Assembly (NCBI GenBank): GCA_013287745.1
Contig: JABDDF010000007.1
Span: 1 to 58,728 of the forward strand
DNA: 58,728 bases
Source: Gammaproteobacteria bacterium
Lineage (GTDB): Bacteria > Pseudomonadota > Gammaproteobacteria > DSM-16500
Reading direction: 5' to 3'
The notes beneath the pieces are model-generated. The model ran no database searches. It had not been told where the DNA came from and worked only from the letters and a program-made list of their open reading frames with translations. Both the position numbers and the translations under genes were made by a program. Shown here in pieces: positions 46,282-55,361 of the stretch. Positions within the stretch are counted from its first letter, which is position 1; every line of letters begins with the position of its first letter.

Positions 46282-46831
46282 ATTCTCCCCTTGCTTGAGA
46301 TAATAACTTGATATCCCCCGTTTTTAAATTGGCATGCATCCCGATTGCTTTGACGACTAAACTAGGCTGCGTCATGGTAATATGCTGAGTTGTTTGTGCG
46401 AGATTTTTATTGGGGAAAACGGTAAGCATCGATGTTTTAATTATCGTAGCAGGATTATTTTCATCTGCTGCATGATGAATGATGACATGGTCCCAGAAAT
46501 CTATATTTTCAATACCCTGGCTTGCTTTTGCATACTGTGAAGTAATAAACCAGGGTTTGGGAGAATGACGATAGAGTGTCAGTTGCGGCGAGGTAAATCG
46601 CGTTGTATCGCCACTTGGGAAATGAACCAGTTTAGGCGTGATCACTTTTAATTTAGGTTTACCTTGTTTATCTAAAATGAGTGCGGTGACATTTTCCATG
46701 AGGGCATCAGGTCTATTATCAACATTCAGAGGTTTTGTATCTTGAGGACGAAATAAGACAAAGCTCGTCCATGAAAGAAAGCTGATGATGATAATTAAGC
46801 TTAAGCTAAAAAAAATATTTTTGTATACCAT
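46265..46831 (-). CDS. lptC: LPS export protein LptC
   Basis: A 188-residue bitopic inner-membrane protein. A single N-terminal span (IFFSLSLIIIISFLSWTSFVL) is followed by a periplasmic jellyroll containing HFPSGDTTRFTSPQLTLYR and QTTQHITMTQPSLVVKAIGM. The latter carries the family's L/V-x-A-x-G-M pattern. LptC receives LPS from LptBFG and passes it to LptA. It lies 8 bases after kdsC. Confidence 0.92.
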   Translation of the reverse strand: MVYKNIFFSLSLIIIISFLSWTSFVLFRPQDTKPLNVDNRPDALMENVTALILDKQGKPKLKVITPKLVHFPSGDTTRFTSPQLTLYRHSPKPWFITSQYAKASQGIENIDFWDHVIIHHAADENNPATIIKTSMLTVFPNKNLAQTTQHITMTQPSLVVKAIGMHANLKTGDIKLLSQARGEYVPSS

Positions 46832-46839
46832 AATATTTC

Positions 46840-47376
46840 TCAGGTCGTGAGATAGGATTCTATCACAGATTCATACTTAGCCTGTGCTTGCAAAATAAAT
46901 TCACATACTTCACGTACCGCACCTTTGCCTGCTTTTTTCGTGGTAATACAATGTGATTGTTGCTGAATGATGGCGGGTGCTTGCGGCACAGTAATCGCCA
47001 AACCCACTCGACGCAGCAAGGCTAAATCAGGTAAGTCATCGCCAATAAAGGCAATTTCATTATCATTAAATCGTAATTTTTGTTTTAACTCTTCATAAGC
47101 AGATAATTTATTTTCATGACCAAGATAGGCATGCGCTATATCTAAATGCTGTAAACGATGCGCTGTTACCGCTGAATTTTTTGCTGAAATAACTGCAACG
47201 GGAATACCCGCTTTTTGTAGCAGTTTAATGCCTAGGCCATCATGAACATGAAAGCCCTTCATTTCCATTTCTTGACTTAAATAATAAATGACGCCAGTGG
47301 TCAGCACGCCATCTACATCGCAAATCAGTAAGCGAATTGCCTTGGCTTTTTCAATCAATAAAGGATCTGACAGCAT
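46840..47376 (-). CDS. kdsC: 3-deoxy-D-manno-octulosonate 8-phosphate phosphatase
   Basis: KdsC dephosphorylates Kdo-8-phosphate. The 178-residue HAD-superfamily protein has the motif LLICDVDGVLTTG with nucleophile Asp20 and acid/base Asp22, Ser-motif VISAKNS near 63-69, Lys-motif near 87 and GDDLPDLALL near 115. It lacks a cap domain, as KdsC does. Its start touches the kdsD stop by one base. Confidence 0.96.
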   Translation of the reverse strand: MLSDPLLIEKAKAIRLLICDVDGVLTTGVIYYLSQEMEMKGFHVHDGLGIKLLQKAGIPVAVISAKNSAVTAHRLQHLDIAHAYLGHENKLSAYEELKQKLRFNDNEIAFIGDDLPDLALLRRVGLAITVPQAPAIIQQQSHCITTKKAGKGAVREVCEFILQAQAKYESVIESYLTT

Positions 47377-48347
47377 TAGACGACACCTGCACGTAAAATA
47401 TCATGAATATGAATAATGCCAACGGGGTGTTTCATTTCGTTAATCACAACAAGCGAAGTGATTTTATATGTTTCCATGATGGTGACTGCTTCTGCAGCGA
47501 GAGTTTGGCTATGTATCGTTTTGGGATTTTTGGACATGACTTGATGGACTTGTGTTTTTTGAATATCAGCCTGATTATCAAAGGCGCGGCGAACATCGCC
47601 ATCTGTAAATACGCCGATTAATTCACCTGTCTTGTTGATAATGGTCGTCATGCCTAATTTTTTTTGTGACATTTCAACCAAGGCTTCTTTCAAAGAAACG
47701 TGGTCAGAGACAATAGGTACATTTTCATTTTGATGCATGATTTCACCAACACGTAATAAAAGACGTCGGCCTAATTTGCCGCCAGGATGAGAGAGGGCAA
47801 AATCTTTTTCAGTAAAGCCGCGTTTATCTAAGAGCGCCATGGCGAGCGCATCTCCCATGACGAGTGCTGCAGTGGTACTTGACGTGGGTGCTAGTCCCAA
47901 AGGGCAGGCTTCTTTTTCTACACTTACATCAATGTTGACCGTTGCAGCTTTGGCCAGTGTTGATTGAGGGTTACCTGTTAGGCTAATTAAAGGTAAATCA
48001 AGGCGTTTGATAAAGGGAAGCAGAGAAAGAATTTCTTCTGACTCGCCAGAATTGGATAGGGCTAAAATCACATCGCTTTTTGTTATCATGCCAAGATCGC
48101 CATGTCTTGCTTCACTGGGATGAATGAAGAAGGCAGGGCTGCCGGTGCTTGCAAAGGTGGCGGCAATTTTTTTGCTAATATGACCTGATTTTCCAACGCC
48201 AATGACGGCTATGCGGCCAGTGCAATCGTGCAAATATTGACAAGCTTGGGCAAAGGATTGATCAATGCGCTCGACAAGTTTATTGATCATTTGCGCTTCT
48301 ATTTCGATGACAGAACGTGCTAATTGAAAGATTTTTTCATGTTCCAT
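47376..48347 (-). CDS. kdsD: Arabinose 5-phosphate isomerase
   Basis: KdsD interconverts ribulose 5-phosphate and arabinose 5-phosphate, the first step to Kdo. The protein has 323 residues from the ATG at 48347 (a TTG at 48368 is possible). A SIS domain contains GRIAVIGVGKSGHISKKIAA, TGSPAFFIHPSEARHGDLG and SGESEEIL; two CBS domains follow (about 205-323, MSQKKLGMTTIINKTGELIG, and VTIMETYKITSLVVIN). It heads the kdsD-kdsC-lptC-lptA-lptB operon, which diverges from mla across a 295-base gap containing element F. Confidence 0.95.
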   Translation of the reverse strand: MEHEKIFQLARSVIEIEAQMINKLVERIDQSFAQACQYLHDCTGRIAVIGVGKSGHISKKIAATFASTGSPAFFIHPSEARHGDLGMITKSDVILALSNSGESEEILSLLPFIKRLDLPLISLTGNPQSTLAKAATVNIDVSVEKEACPLGLAPTSSTTAALVMGDALAMALLDKRGFTEKDFALSHPGGKLGRRLLLRVGEIMHQNENVPIVSDHVSLKEALVEMSQKKLGMTTIINKTGELIGVFTDGDVRRAFDNQADIQKTQVHQVMSKNPKTIHSQTLAAEAVTIMETYKITSLVVINEMKHPVGIIHIHDILRAGVV

Positions 48348-48403
48348 TTTATTTGCCTGATAAATCAATAAGTTAAGATTAGGTTGTGGTATTGTTGAGT
48401 AAA

Positions 48404-48510
48404 GCCTTCGAGACGGCGCAGGCCTGTCATTCCCGCGTAGGCAGGAACCTATTTTGAATTTACTTCTATTGCAAATTAGAAATAGGTTCCTGCCTACGCG
48501 GGAATGACAG
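48404..48510. repeat. Perfect palindrome F beside a half-site of element B
   Basis: CTGTCATTCCCGCGTAGGCA (from 48424) starts a 31-bp arm that is exactly complementary to 48480-48510; the centre is 25 bases. Directly to its left is CCTTCGAGACGGCG (48405 onward), the left half of element B, with no right half. The arms resemble the widespread ATTCCC-type intergenic repeats of gammaproteobacteria and Neisseria. It lies in the divergent kdsD-mlaF promoter gap, the only copy here located upstream of both neighbours. Confidence 0.9.
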
Positions 48511-48642
48511 AGGTTTACGCAACAATGCCTTGGGTTATGATGGTCAGCCTAGGACTGATATCTTAACCCAGTTTGGGGTAAATGCCTACCGCGATTGCGA
48601 TTAAACTGGCTATTTCCACCATCATTTGCGAAACTAAATTCT

Positions 48643-49458
48643 ATGACCGCTAATCTTGTTGAAATCAGCAATATGTCATTCCAGCATGAAAATGGTGCTG
48701 CAGCTAGAATCGTTTTTCAAGATGTTGATCTCGTCATTCCCCAAGGTAAAGTGACTGCCATTATGGGCCCAAGCGGTACCGGTAAAACGACCTTATTACG
48801 CTTAATCGGGGGGCAATTAACACCAACGCAGGGTACTGTCAAAGTAGATGGCCAGCTTATCCATCAATTATCGCGGCAAGCTTTGTATCGATTACGTAAA
48901 CGCATGGGCATGTTGTTTCAAACAGGCGGCCTTTTTACGCATATATCTGTATTTGAAAATGTCGCCTTTCCTTTGCGCGAACATACCGATTTATCGGAAT
49001 CCATGATTCACACCCTCGTCTTGATGCGCTTAGAAATGGTGGGCTTGCGAGGTGCCGCAAGTTTAATGCCAAGTGAATTATCTGGCGGGATGGCGCGTCG
49101 TGTAGCGCTTGCTAGAGCCATTGTGTTTGATCCCGAATTGATTATGTATGATGAACCATTTACTGGCCAAGATCCGATTTCCATGGGTATCTTAGTGAAG
49201 TTAATTCGTATGCTAAATGATGCCTTGGGACTCACGAGTGTTATTGTTTCTCATGATGTGCAAGAGACTTTATCTATCGCTGATTATGTCTATGTGATTG
49301 CGGATAAAAAAATCATTGGTCATGGTACACCTGATGCGATTCGTCAAGATACGACAAAGCAATTGCAGCAATTTATTCAGGGATTGCCTGATGGCCCAGT
49401 GCCTTTTCATTATCCAGCAAAACCATTGGAACAAGATTTTCTGGGAGCATTCGCATGA
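48643..49458 (+). CDS. mlaF: Phospholipid transport ABC ATPase MlaF
   Basis: MlaF drives the MlaFEDB complex that moves phospholipids between the inner membrane and periplasmic MlaC. The 271-residue ATPase has Walker [10 protein letters not shown] at 43-51, a Q-loop at MLFQTGGLF, signature [15 protein letters not shown] and Walker [14 protein letters not shown]. The C-terminal extension past residue 240 is of the type that contacts the partner subunit. I use the ATG at 48643; a TTG at 48595 would add 16 unlikely residues. It overlaps mlaE by 4 bases. Confidence 0.95.
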   Translation: MTANLVEISNMSFQHENGAAARIVFQDVDLVIPQGKVTAIMGPSGTGKTTLLRLIGGQLTPTQGTVKVDGQLIHQLSRQALYRLRKRMGMLFQTGGLFTHISVFENVAFPLREHTDLSESMIHTLVLMRLEMVGLRGAASLMPSELSGGMARRVALARAIVFDPELIMYDEPFTGQDPISMGILVKLIRMLNDALGLTSVIVSHDVQETLSIADYVYVIADKKIIGHGTPDAIRQDTTKQLQQFIQGLPDGPVPFHYPAKPLEQDFLGAFA

Positions 49459-50237
49459 TTGAGGGATTGGTTTCACTAGGACGCTTTGGTATTGCTCAAC
49501 TGCAACAATTGGGCAAAGCAGGTTTATTACTTTCTGGTGTCTTGTTTTATCCGCCTAATATTCGCCGCGGATTTCCCTTGGTGATGCAGCAAGTGTATTC
49601 AGAAGGTGTCTTATCTTTAGTTATCATCGTGGTGGCAAGTTTATTTATTGGTATGGTGCTTGCCCTGCAAGGTTATCACACTTTGGCGAAATTTGGCGCT
49701 TCACAGGAATTAGGGCCCTTGGTTGCCTTGAGCGTTTCGCGTGAATTAGGGCCCGTTGTTACCGCCATTTTATTTGCAGGACGCGCAGGTTCTGCCGTCA
49801 CGGCTGAAATTGGTTTGATGAAGGCAACCGATCAATTATCCAGTATGGAAATGATGGCCGTTGATCCCTTGCGTCGAGTTATTTCTCCTCGCTTTTGGGC
49901 TGGTTTTATTTCTATGCCCTTATTGACCATGATCTTTAATGCGATGGCCATTTATGGCGCCTATTTAGTTGGGGTAAAATGGTTAGGTCTCGATGGCGGA
50001 GTCTTTTGGTCTAATATGCAATCTTCAGTTGAATTCCACGCTGACATTGTTAATGGACTATTGAAGAGTATGGTCTTTGGCATCGCCGTTATTTGGATTG
50101 CTGTTTTTCAAGGCTATTTTGCAGAGCCAACTTCAGCGGGTATTGCAAGTGCAACAACGCGCTCAGTTGTCTATGCTTCGCTTGCCATATTGGGACTTGA
50201 TTTTGTATTAACTGCCATGATGATAGGGGATTGGTAA
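49455..50237 (+). CDS. mlaE: Phospholipid transport permease MlaE
   Basis: A 260-residue MlaE/YrbE-family permease with about five spans and the conserved central block: [20 protein letters not shown], followed by [17 protein letters not shown] and [15 protein letters not shown]. It forms the membrane dimer of the Mla importer/exporter. Its stop is 1 base before mlaD. Confidence 0.95.
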   Translation: MIEGLVSLGRFGIAQLQQLGKAGLLLSGVLFYPPNIRRGFPLVMQQVYSEGVLSLVIIVVASLFIGMVLALQGYHTLAKFGASQELGPLVALSVSRELGPVVTAILFAGRAGSAVTAEIGLMKATDQLSSMEMMAVDPLRRVISPRFWAGFISMPLLTMIFNAMAIYGAYLVGVKWLGLDGGVFWSNMQSSVEFHADIVNGLLKSMVFGIAVIWIAVFQGYFAEPTSAGIASATTRSVVYASLAILGLDFVLTAMMIGDW

Positions 50238-50238
50238 A

Positions 50239-50736
50239 ATGCTATCACAACGATGGATTGAGAGTTTTGTTGGCTTATTTTTATTATTAGCCATCATTTC
50301 ATTAATAGTGCTGGCATTTAAAGTGAGCGGCTTGACGAGTTTATTTCCTGAAAAAAGTTATACGGTCACTGCTGCCTTCGATGAAATTGCTGGTTTAAAA
50401 GCACGTGCACCCGTCAAAATTGGCGGCGTACAAATTGGTGAAGTCTCTGCGATTGAGCTTGATCCCGTGACCTTTAAAGCCATTGTCAAAATGAAAATTT
50501 TAACGAAATTTAAAGATATACCTGATGATTCATCGGCTGGCATTTTTACCGCAGGATTATTGGGCGATAATTATGTTGCGATTACACCTATGTATGATAG
50601 CAATTTCTTACACAATGGCAGTCAAATTCAAATCACACGTTCAGCTATGGTATTAGAAAAATTAATTGGGCAATTGATTTATAAACTGGGTAATAATGCA
50701 AGTGGTAATAATGGAGATGACCATGCAAAAAAATAA
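50239..50736 (+). CDS. mlaD: Phospholipid transport substrate-binding protein MlaD
   Basis: A 165-residue protein anchored by one N-terminal span (VGLFLLLAIISLIVLAFKV) with one MCE domain (SYTVTAAFDEIAGLKARAPV, KIGGVQIGEVSAIELD). Six copies form the periplasmic ring of MlaFEDB. Length is close to E. coli MlaD (183). Its end overlaps the beginning of mlaC. Confidence 0.94.
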   Translation: MLSQRWIESFVGLFLLLAIISLIVLAFKVSGLTSLFPEKSYTVTAAFDEIAGLKARAPVKIGGVQIGEVSAIELDPVTFKAIVKMKILTKFKDIPDDSSAGIFTAGLLGDNYVAITPMYDSNFLHNGSQIQITRSAMVLEKLIGQLIYKLGNNASGNNGDDHAKK

Positions 50737-51352
50737 AATCTTTAAAAACTTTTCTCTTCTTTTAGCAAGTTGCTTGCTGATTTTTTCTATGAGTATATGT
50801 TCAGCGATTTCACAAGGCGATCCCGTTGGCATGCTACGTTCTATTGCAAATAATATGATTGCTGGTTTGAAATCGCATCAGGCAACCTTAAAAACCAAGC
50901 CGCAAATTGTTTATCAATTAGCTTATCGCTATGTAGTGCCTTATGCAGATTTGCCTGAAATGTCAAAACGTGTTTTGCCGCCGCAAACTTGGAATAATGC
51001 AACAGCAGCACAACGCGCACAATTTCAGCGGGAATTTACTGCCACCGTGATTCGCACTTATGCTTCGGCGCTTACTTCATATCGTGATCAAACGATTGAG
51101 TTTTATCCCATTCGAGGCGGATATCAAAATGACAATACGGTGGAAGTGAATAGTAAAATTAGCGGTTCTGATGGCGAACCTATTAGTGTTTCTTATCGTT
51201 TAATTCGACATGGCGGTGCATGGCGCTTGTATGATATGTCAGTTGAAGGTGTCGATATGCTGGAAAGTTTCCGCGCGCAATTTGCAGATATTTTATCGCA
51301 GGGCGATATGGCGCAATTATTACAACGCTTATCTTCGCATAATAGTAGGTAG
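50723..51352 (+). CDS. mlaC: Periplasmic phospholipid shuttle MlaC
   Basis: A 209-residue precursor with a signal peptide (LLLASCLLIFSMSICSA) and the Tol-Tol-Ttg2 fold: PQTWNNATAAQRAQFQREFTATVIRTYA in the middle and VSYRLIRHGGAWRLYDMSVEGV near the C-terminus. It carries phospholipid between MlaA in the outer membrane and MlaFEDB. GGAGATGACC places the start at 50723; ATGs at 50696 and 50711 are less well spaced. It overlaps mlaD by 14 bases. mlaA itself is not in the window. Confidence 0.93.
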   Translation: MQKNKIFKNFSLLLASCLLIFSMSICSAISQGDPVGMLRSIANNMIAGLKSHQATLKTKPQIVYQLAYRYVVPYADLPEMSKRVLPPQTWNNATAAQRAQFQREFTATVIRTYASALTSYRDQTIEFYPIRGGYQNDNTVEVNSKISGSDGEPISVSYRLIRHGGAWRLYDMSVEGVDMLESFRAQFADILSQGDMAQLLQRLSSHNSR

Positions 51353-51358
51353 GCTCGT

Positions 51359-51664
51359 ATGCAAAAAAATGCGGACATCATACTGGAAAATGACACACTC
51401 TTTCTCAAAGGAGATTTGTGTTTTGCTAATGTGATGTCTGTGTATGAAAAAAGCTTACAGCAGTTAAATGCGATTAATACAAAATGGATCTTAGATTTCT
51501 CTCATTTAACTTCAAGTGATAGCTCGGGGCTTGCTTTGATTTTGGAATGGATCAAGTTTGCTAAGCAGAGTCGTCGGGCAATTCAATTTGAGCATTTATC
51601 GAGAGATTTGCTGTCACTTGCCAGGGCTGCGAGTATGCAAGTGTTGTTTGAATCCCCTGAATAA
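51359..51664 (+). CDS. mlaB: STAS-domain regulator MlaB
   Basis: A 101-residue STAS-domain protein with the conserved Ser region DFSHLTSSDSSGLALILEW (about 42-60), where partner STAS proteins carry the phosphorylatable or conserved Ser/Thr. MlaB binds MlaF and is needed for complex activity. It lies 6 bases after mlaC and closes the mlaFEDCB operon. Confidence 0.9.
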   Translation: MQKNADIILENDTLFLKGDLCFANVMSVYEKSLQQLNAINTKWILDFSHLTSSDSSGLALILEWIKFAKQSRRAIQFEHLSRDLLSLARAASMQVLFESPE

Positions 51665-51732
51665 TTTAACTTTCGCATAAAAAATATTATACATATTATT
51701 ATATAGTTAGCTTTCCAATGGGACTTGGTGAT

Positions 51733-51766
51733 TTGACAGAAGATATATCTTGAGCTACAATGTAGC
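51733..51766 (+). promoter_or_regulatory. Toxin-antitoxin promoter with two palindromic operators
   Basis: TTGACA (51733-51738), 17 bases, TACAAT (51756-51761). AGATATATCT (51741-51750) in the spacer is a perfect palindrome, and GCTACA-A-TGTAGC (51754-51766) covers the -10. Antitoxin dimers binding here would block RNA polymerase, the usual autoregulation of RelB/DinJ-type systems. Confidence 0.75.
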
Positions 51767-51786
51767 ACAGATGAGGAGGGTTTATT

Positions 51787-52056
51787 ATGCCTGCAAATGC
51801 CGTTGTTCGCGCTCGTATTGATGAAAAAACTAAAGAAGAAGCCGCTGCTGTATTGGCAGCAATGGGACTGACTGTATCAGATGCTTTTCGCATCATGCTT
51901 ATTCGTATTGCCGAGGAAAAAGCACTACCTTTTGAGCCGTTGATACCTAATGAGGAAACTATTAAGGCAATGAAAGCTGCGCGTCGTGGAAAAGTGGTTA
52001 GGGTTGGTAGTATTGATAATTTACTGGTGAACTTAAATGATGATGAGGACGATTGA
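51787..52056 (+). CDS. RelB/DinJ-family antitoxin
   Basis: An 89-residue protein with the RelB/DinJ ribbon-helix-helix N-terminus (VVRARIDEKTKEEAAAVLAA, MGLTVSDAFRIMLIRI) that binds the operator as a dimer. The C-terminal half (about 45-89) is charged and ends in DDEDD; it would wrap the toxin. GAGGAGGGT precedes the ATG. It overlaps the toxin gene by 20 bases, so the two are made together. Confidence 0.92.
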   Translation: MPANAVVRARIDEKTKEEAAAVLAAMGLTVSDAFRIMLIRIAEEKALPFEPLIPNEETIKAMKAARRGKVVRVGSIDNLLVNLNDDEDD

Positions 52057-52324
52057 TCGTACTGGGCAATTTAAGCGTGATTATAAGCGGGAAAAGAAAT
52101 CTGGACGCCATAAAACTTTAGATCATGATTTGTTGTCGATTGTCGAGCTACTTGCGGCAGATAAACCATTAGCGCATCGTAACTATGACCATCCTTTAAC
52201 TGGGGAATGGACTGATCATCGTGATTGTCATATCAAACCAGATTTGGTTTTAATTTATAGAAAGCCAGACGATAATACACTGCAATTAGTTCGTCTTGGT
52301 TCGCATAGTGAATTAGGGTTATAG
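52037..52324 (+). CDS. YafQ-family mRNA interferase toxin
   Basis: A 95-residue RelE-superfamily toxin that in the family cuts mRNA on the ribosome. Motifs follow YafQ: His52 in DHPLTGEW, His65 and Asp69 in RDCHIKPDLVLIY and His90 in RLGSHSELG, equivalent to the YafQ catalytic His50, His63, Asp67 and His87. The Trp after the catalytic Asp in E. coli YafQ is Leu70 here. Three consecutive ATGs at 52037-52045 make the exact start uncertain. The set of catalytic residues suggests an active toxin. Confidence 0.92.
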   Translation: MMMRTIDRTGQFKRDYKREKKSGRHKTLDHDLLSIVELLAADKPLAHRNYDHPLTGEWTDHRDCHIKPDLVLIYRKPDDNTLQLVRLGSHSELGL

Positions 52325-52493
52325 TGTTAATAAATCGTTTTTTCTTGTAGATCAAATTATTATAAATTGTGAATATTATCATAGTAAAATCGCGTTCTCA
52401 GTTCAATTTAATATTTCCTTAACACTATTCATTTAATATAAATTCCTACTATAAAAATTGATTATACTAAATAAAACGGGCGAGATTGCACTC

Positions 52494-53741
52494 ATGAAAA
52501 AGATAAATTTATTGGCAGGTCTCATCGGTAACGCCCTAGAATGGTATGACTTTTTACTTTACGCTTATTTTGCTACTATCTTGGCGCCACTCTTTTTCCC
52601 CGCAGAAAATTATTTTTTTTCTTTATTGCTAACTTTTAGTGTATTTTCAATTGGATTCTTGGCAAGACCGCTAGGCGCTATGTTCATCGGTCGTATGGGT
52701 GATTTATATGGACGAAAGAGGGCATTACTATTTTCCATCTCTGTGATGTCCATTTGTACTTTTGCGATTGGTTTATTGCCCACCTATCAAATGATCGGCA
52801 TTTTTGCGCCAATTTGTTTGACGATAATACGCTGCTTACAAGGATTCGCCGTTGCGGGAGAAATTGGTACTTCGGCTGCTTTTGTCATTGAGCATGCTTC
52901 TGCGAAAAATCGTGGTTTGTTTGGCAGTCTTGTACTTTCTACTGCTTACTTAGGCATTTTTCTCGGTGTTGTGATGGTCACACTGACGACTTATTTTATT
53001 CCTGCGGATTTATTAAAAAATTGGGGCTGGCGTATTCCTTTTCTTCTGGCCCTGCCATGGGGAATTCTGGGTCTCATTTTACGTTTACGTGCGATTGAAT
53101 CATTAGAAGTGAGAGACGAGCGAAAAACGCCGATTAAAACCGTATTTTCTGACTATTCTCGATTTATCATGTTGGCAGTCGGTTTAGTTGCGATTAATGC
53201 GACTGGCGATTATTTTTTTATCGGATATTTTACCACCTTTCTTGCTGCACCAGGTTCAATCCTTACTTTAAAAGATGCCATGTTGATTAACATGATCAGT
53301 CTTTTTTTGTTTTTATTTTTTGTACCCTTGTTTGGTGCATGGTCTGATCGAGTAGGTAGAAAAAAAATATTTCTGCTCGGATTGCTGGGATTAATTCTTT
53401 TAAGTTTGCCGATCTTTTATTTACTGGCGCAGAAAACTTTCTTCTCTGCCTTAGCGGCTGAAATTATTTTTGCCTTTTTCCTTGCTGCTATTGATGGCGT
53501 GATCATGACCTTATTAGCAGAATCTTTCCCTGCTGCGATTAGAAATACGGGCGTAACAGTAACTTATAATATTTCTCTGACGATTTTTGGCGGAACGGCT
53601 CCCTTTATTGCGCTATCAATAGTTCATTTAACAAATCTGAGTTATGCGCCAGCGATTTATGGCATTTTCATTGGCTTATTGGCATTGAGTTGTCTTGCAT
53701 TTTTTAGAGAGACCTTTGATAGTCATCTGTCTGTGACTTGA
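52494..53741 (+). CDS. MFS transporter, metabolite:H+ symporter (ProP/KgtP-like) family
   Basis: A 415-residue, 12-span permease. It has the MHS-family opening GLIGNALEWYDFLLYAYFA, the loop motif GRMGDLYGRKRALL and the segment LQGFAVAGEIGTSAAFVIEHA, with the repeated motif AWSDRVGRKKIF in the second half. Members carry proline, betaine, 2-oxoglutarate, citrate or shikimate with protons; the substrate cannot be told here. The family opening suggests the ATG at 52494; an upstream start at 52458 is possible. The 169-base gap before it is AT-rich without a clear promoter. Confidence 0.88.
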   Translation: MKKINLLAGLIGNALEWYDFLLYAYFATILAPLFFPAENYFFSLLLTFSVFSIGFLARPLGAMFIGRMGDLYGRKRALLFSISVMSICTFAIGLLPTYQMIGIFAPICLTIIRCLQGFAVAGEIGTSAAFVIEHASAKNRGLFGSLVLSTAYLGIFLGVVMVTLTTYFIPADLLKNWGWRIPFLLALPWGILGLILRLRAIESLEVRDERKTPIKTVFSDYSRFIMLAVGLVAINATGDYFFIGYFTTFLAAPGSILTLKDAMLINMISLFLFLFFVPLFGAWSDRVGRKKIFLLGLLGLILLSLPIFYLLAQKTFFSALAAEIIFAFFLAAIDGVIMTLLAESFPAAIRNTGVTVTYNISLTIFGGTAPFIALSIVHLTNLSYAPAIYGIFIGLLALSCLAFFRETFDSHLSVT

Positions 53742-53758
53742 TTTTTGTAATTAGATAT

Positions 53759-53945
53759 ACCTTTCGAGACGGCGTAAAAAGCGCCCTCACCCCTACCCCT
53801 CTCCCCTCGCAAAAAGCGCTCCGGAAGAGGGGAGCGTTCTAAGTTATTTCGAGGAGAAAATTTAGAACGCTCCCCTCTTCCGGAGCGCTTTTTGCGAGGG
53901 GAGAGGGGTAGGGGTGAGGGCGCTTTTTGCGCCGTCTCGAAAGGT
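53759..53945. repeat. Nested palindrome: element A (53783-53921) inside element B
   Basis: The outer arms ACCTTTCGAGACGGCG and complement (53759-53774, 53930-53945) belong to element B. Inside, after AAAAAGC, lies an almost complete element A (GCCCTCACCCCTACCCCTCT and complement), whose centre (TTCTAAGTTATTTCGAGGAG) differs from the other A copies. The whole 187 bp is one continuous palindrome between the convergent MFS and degP genes and likely terminates both. Confidence 0.9.
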
Positions 53946-53952
53946 CTATGGC

Positions 53953-55329
53953 CTAATCCTCTTTATTAATCACCAAAAACAGCGCGCTAGCCCCGCGTAA
54001 TACATTGACCAGTAGTGATTTGCCAGCCTTCGCCGTCACCATTTTTAATTCATTAATGTTACGAACGGGGCTTTGATTAATCGAAGTAATGACATCGCCA
54101 GGACGCAAATCAGACTGCCAAGCTCTGCTATCTTCGTCAGCTGCAACAATTAACACACCTGCTACATTTCCATGAATAGGACTTAATACTGTGAAATCCT
54201 GCATGCCAACGCCATAAAAGAAGGGATCGGCTTGTTCGATTAATTGCTTGCGTTTGCTGGGATCGGCCAAGGCAATAGAGATGCTTAAGGGTTTATTATT
54301 TCGTAAAATGGAAATATTTACTTTTGAATTAACGCGTAAAAAACCAATCGTGTTGACAACATCGCCTGCATTATTAACCGCGATATTATTAACAGCCTTA
54401 ATGATATCACCTGTTAACATGCCTGCTTGTTGTGCGGGTGAATGCGGCTGCACCATGGTGACGACAGCGCCTTTAGCTTCATCGCCAAGGTTAAATGAAT
54501 TAGCCAGTTCTGGTGTAATATCTTGTGCACCAATGCCTAATAAACCGCGTTTCACATTACCAAATTGAAGTAATTGCAGCATGACACTCTTTGCCATATT
54601 GGATGGAATAGCAAAACCAATGCCAACATTACCTTCTTTATTAGGTGCAAGAATCGCTGTATTAATACCAATTAATTCGCCTTGCGTATTAATTAATGCG
54701 CCGCCTGAATTACCAGGATTGATCGGCGCATCTGTTTGAATAAAGTTTTCATAACTTTCAATGCCCAGGGTGTTACGTCCCACCGCACTCACAATGCCAG
54801 AAGTCACTGATTGACTTAAACCATAGGGATTACCAATCGCGGCAACCACATCACCCACTTTAATATCATTAGAATTTGCCATGGGAATGGCCGTGAGATT
54901 TTTTCCCTTGATTTGTAAGATGGCGATATCAGAGGGCTTATCTAGGCCAATCAATTTTGCAGTGAAATGACGCCGATCACCGAGTGTCACAACGATGAAT
55001 TGCGCATCGGCTACCACATGTGCATTAGTGAGAAGATAGCCATTTTTAGCATCGATAATCACACCAGAGCCAACAGAACCATAAGTATCTGGGACCGGTT
55101 GATCCGCATTATTTTTACTTTGAAATTGTTTTTGGATTTCACGCAAGGTGTTGAAATCAGTAATTTTGATTTTTGCACGAATATTCACGACAGCAGGCAT
55201 GACACGCTGCAGCATGGGCGCAAGACTATTATCAGTAGGGGAGGCGGCAGAAAAACTGATAGGAGTGAATAGAGTGATGGCGAGCGTGCAAATAATAAAG
55301 ATGGCGCGTGCGAGGAAGTGATTTTTCAT
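53953..55329 (-). CDS. degP: Periplasmic serine protease DegP/HtrA family
   Basis: A 458-residue exported protease with a signal peptide (AIFIICTLAITLFTPISFSA), a trypsin-like domain with the triad His104 (LLTNAHVVADA), Asp134 (SDIAIL) and Ser208 (NPGNSGGALI), and two PDZ domains (about 270-355, VNNIAVNNAGDVVNTIGFL, and 385-455, LRPGDVITSINQSPV). It degrades or refolds damaged envelope proteins. Two PDZ domains place it with DegP/DegQ/MucD rather than DegS. An isolated gene; the plus-strand neighbour ends at the nested palindrome. Confidence 0.94.
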   Translation of the reverse strand: MKNHFLARAIFIICTLAITLFTPISFSAASPTDNSLAPMLQRVMPAVVNIRAKIKITDFNTLREIQKQFQSKNNADQPVPDTYGSVGSGVIIDAKNGYLLTNAHVVADAQFIVVTLGDRRHFTAKLIGLDKPSDIAILQIKGKNLTAIPMANSNDIKVGDVVAAIGNPYGLSQSVTSGIVSAVGRNTLGIESYENFIQTDAPINPGNSGGALINTQGELIGINTAILAPNKEGNVGIGFAIPSNMAKSVMLQLLQFGNVKRGLLGIGAQDITPELANSFNLGDEAKGAVVTMVQPHSPAQQAGMLTGDIIKAVNNIAVNNAGDVVNTIGFLRVNSKVNISILRNNKPLSISIALADPSKRKQLIEQADPFFYGVGMQDFTVLSPIHGNVAGVLIVAADEDSRAWQSDLRPGDVITSINQSPVRNINELKMVTAKAGKSLLVNVLRGASALFLVINKED

Positions 55330-55361
55330 ACAGACCTCTCGAAATAAATTCCTATCATACC

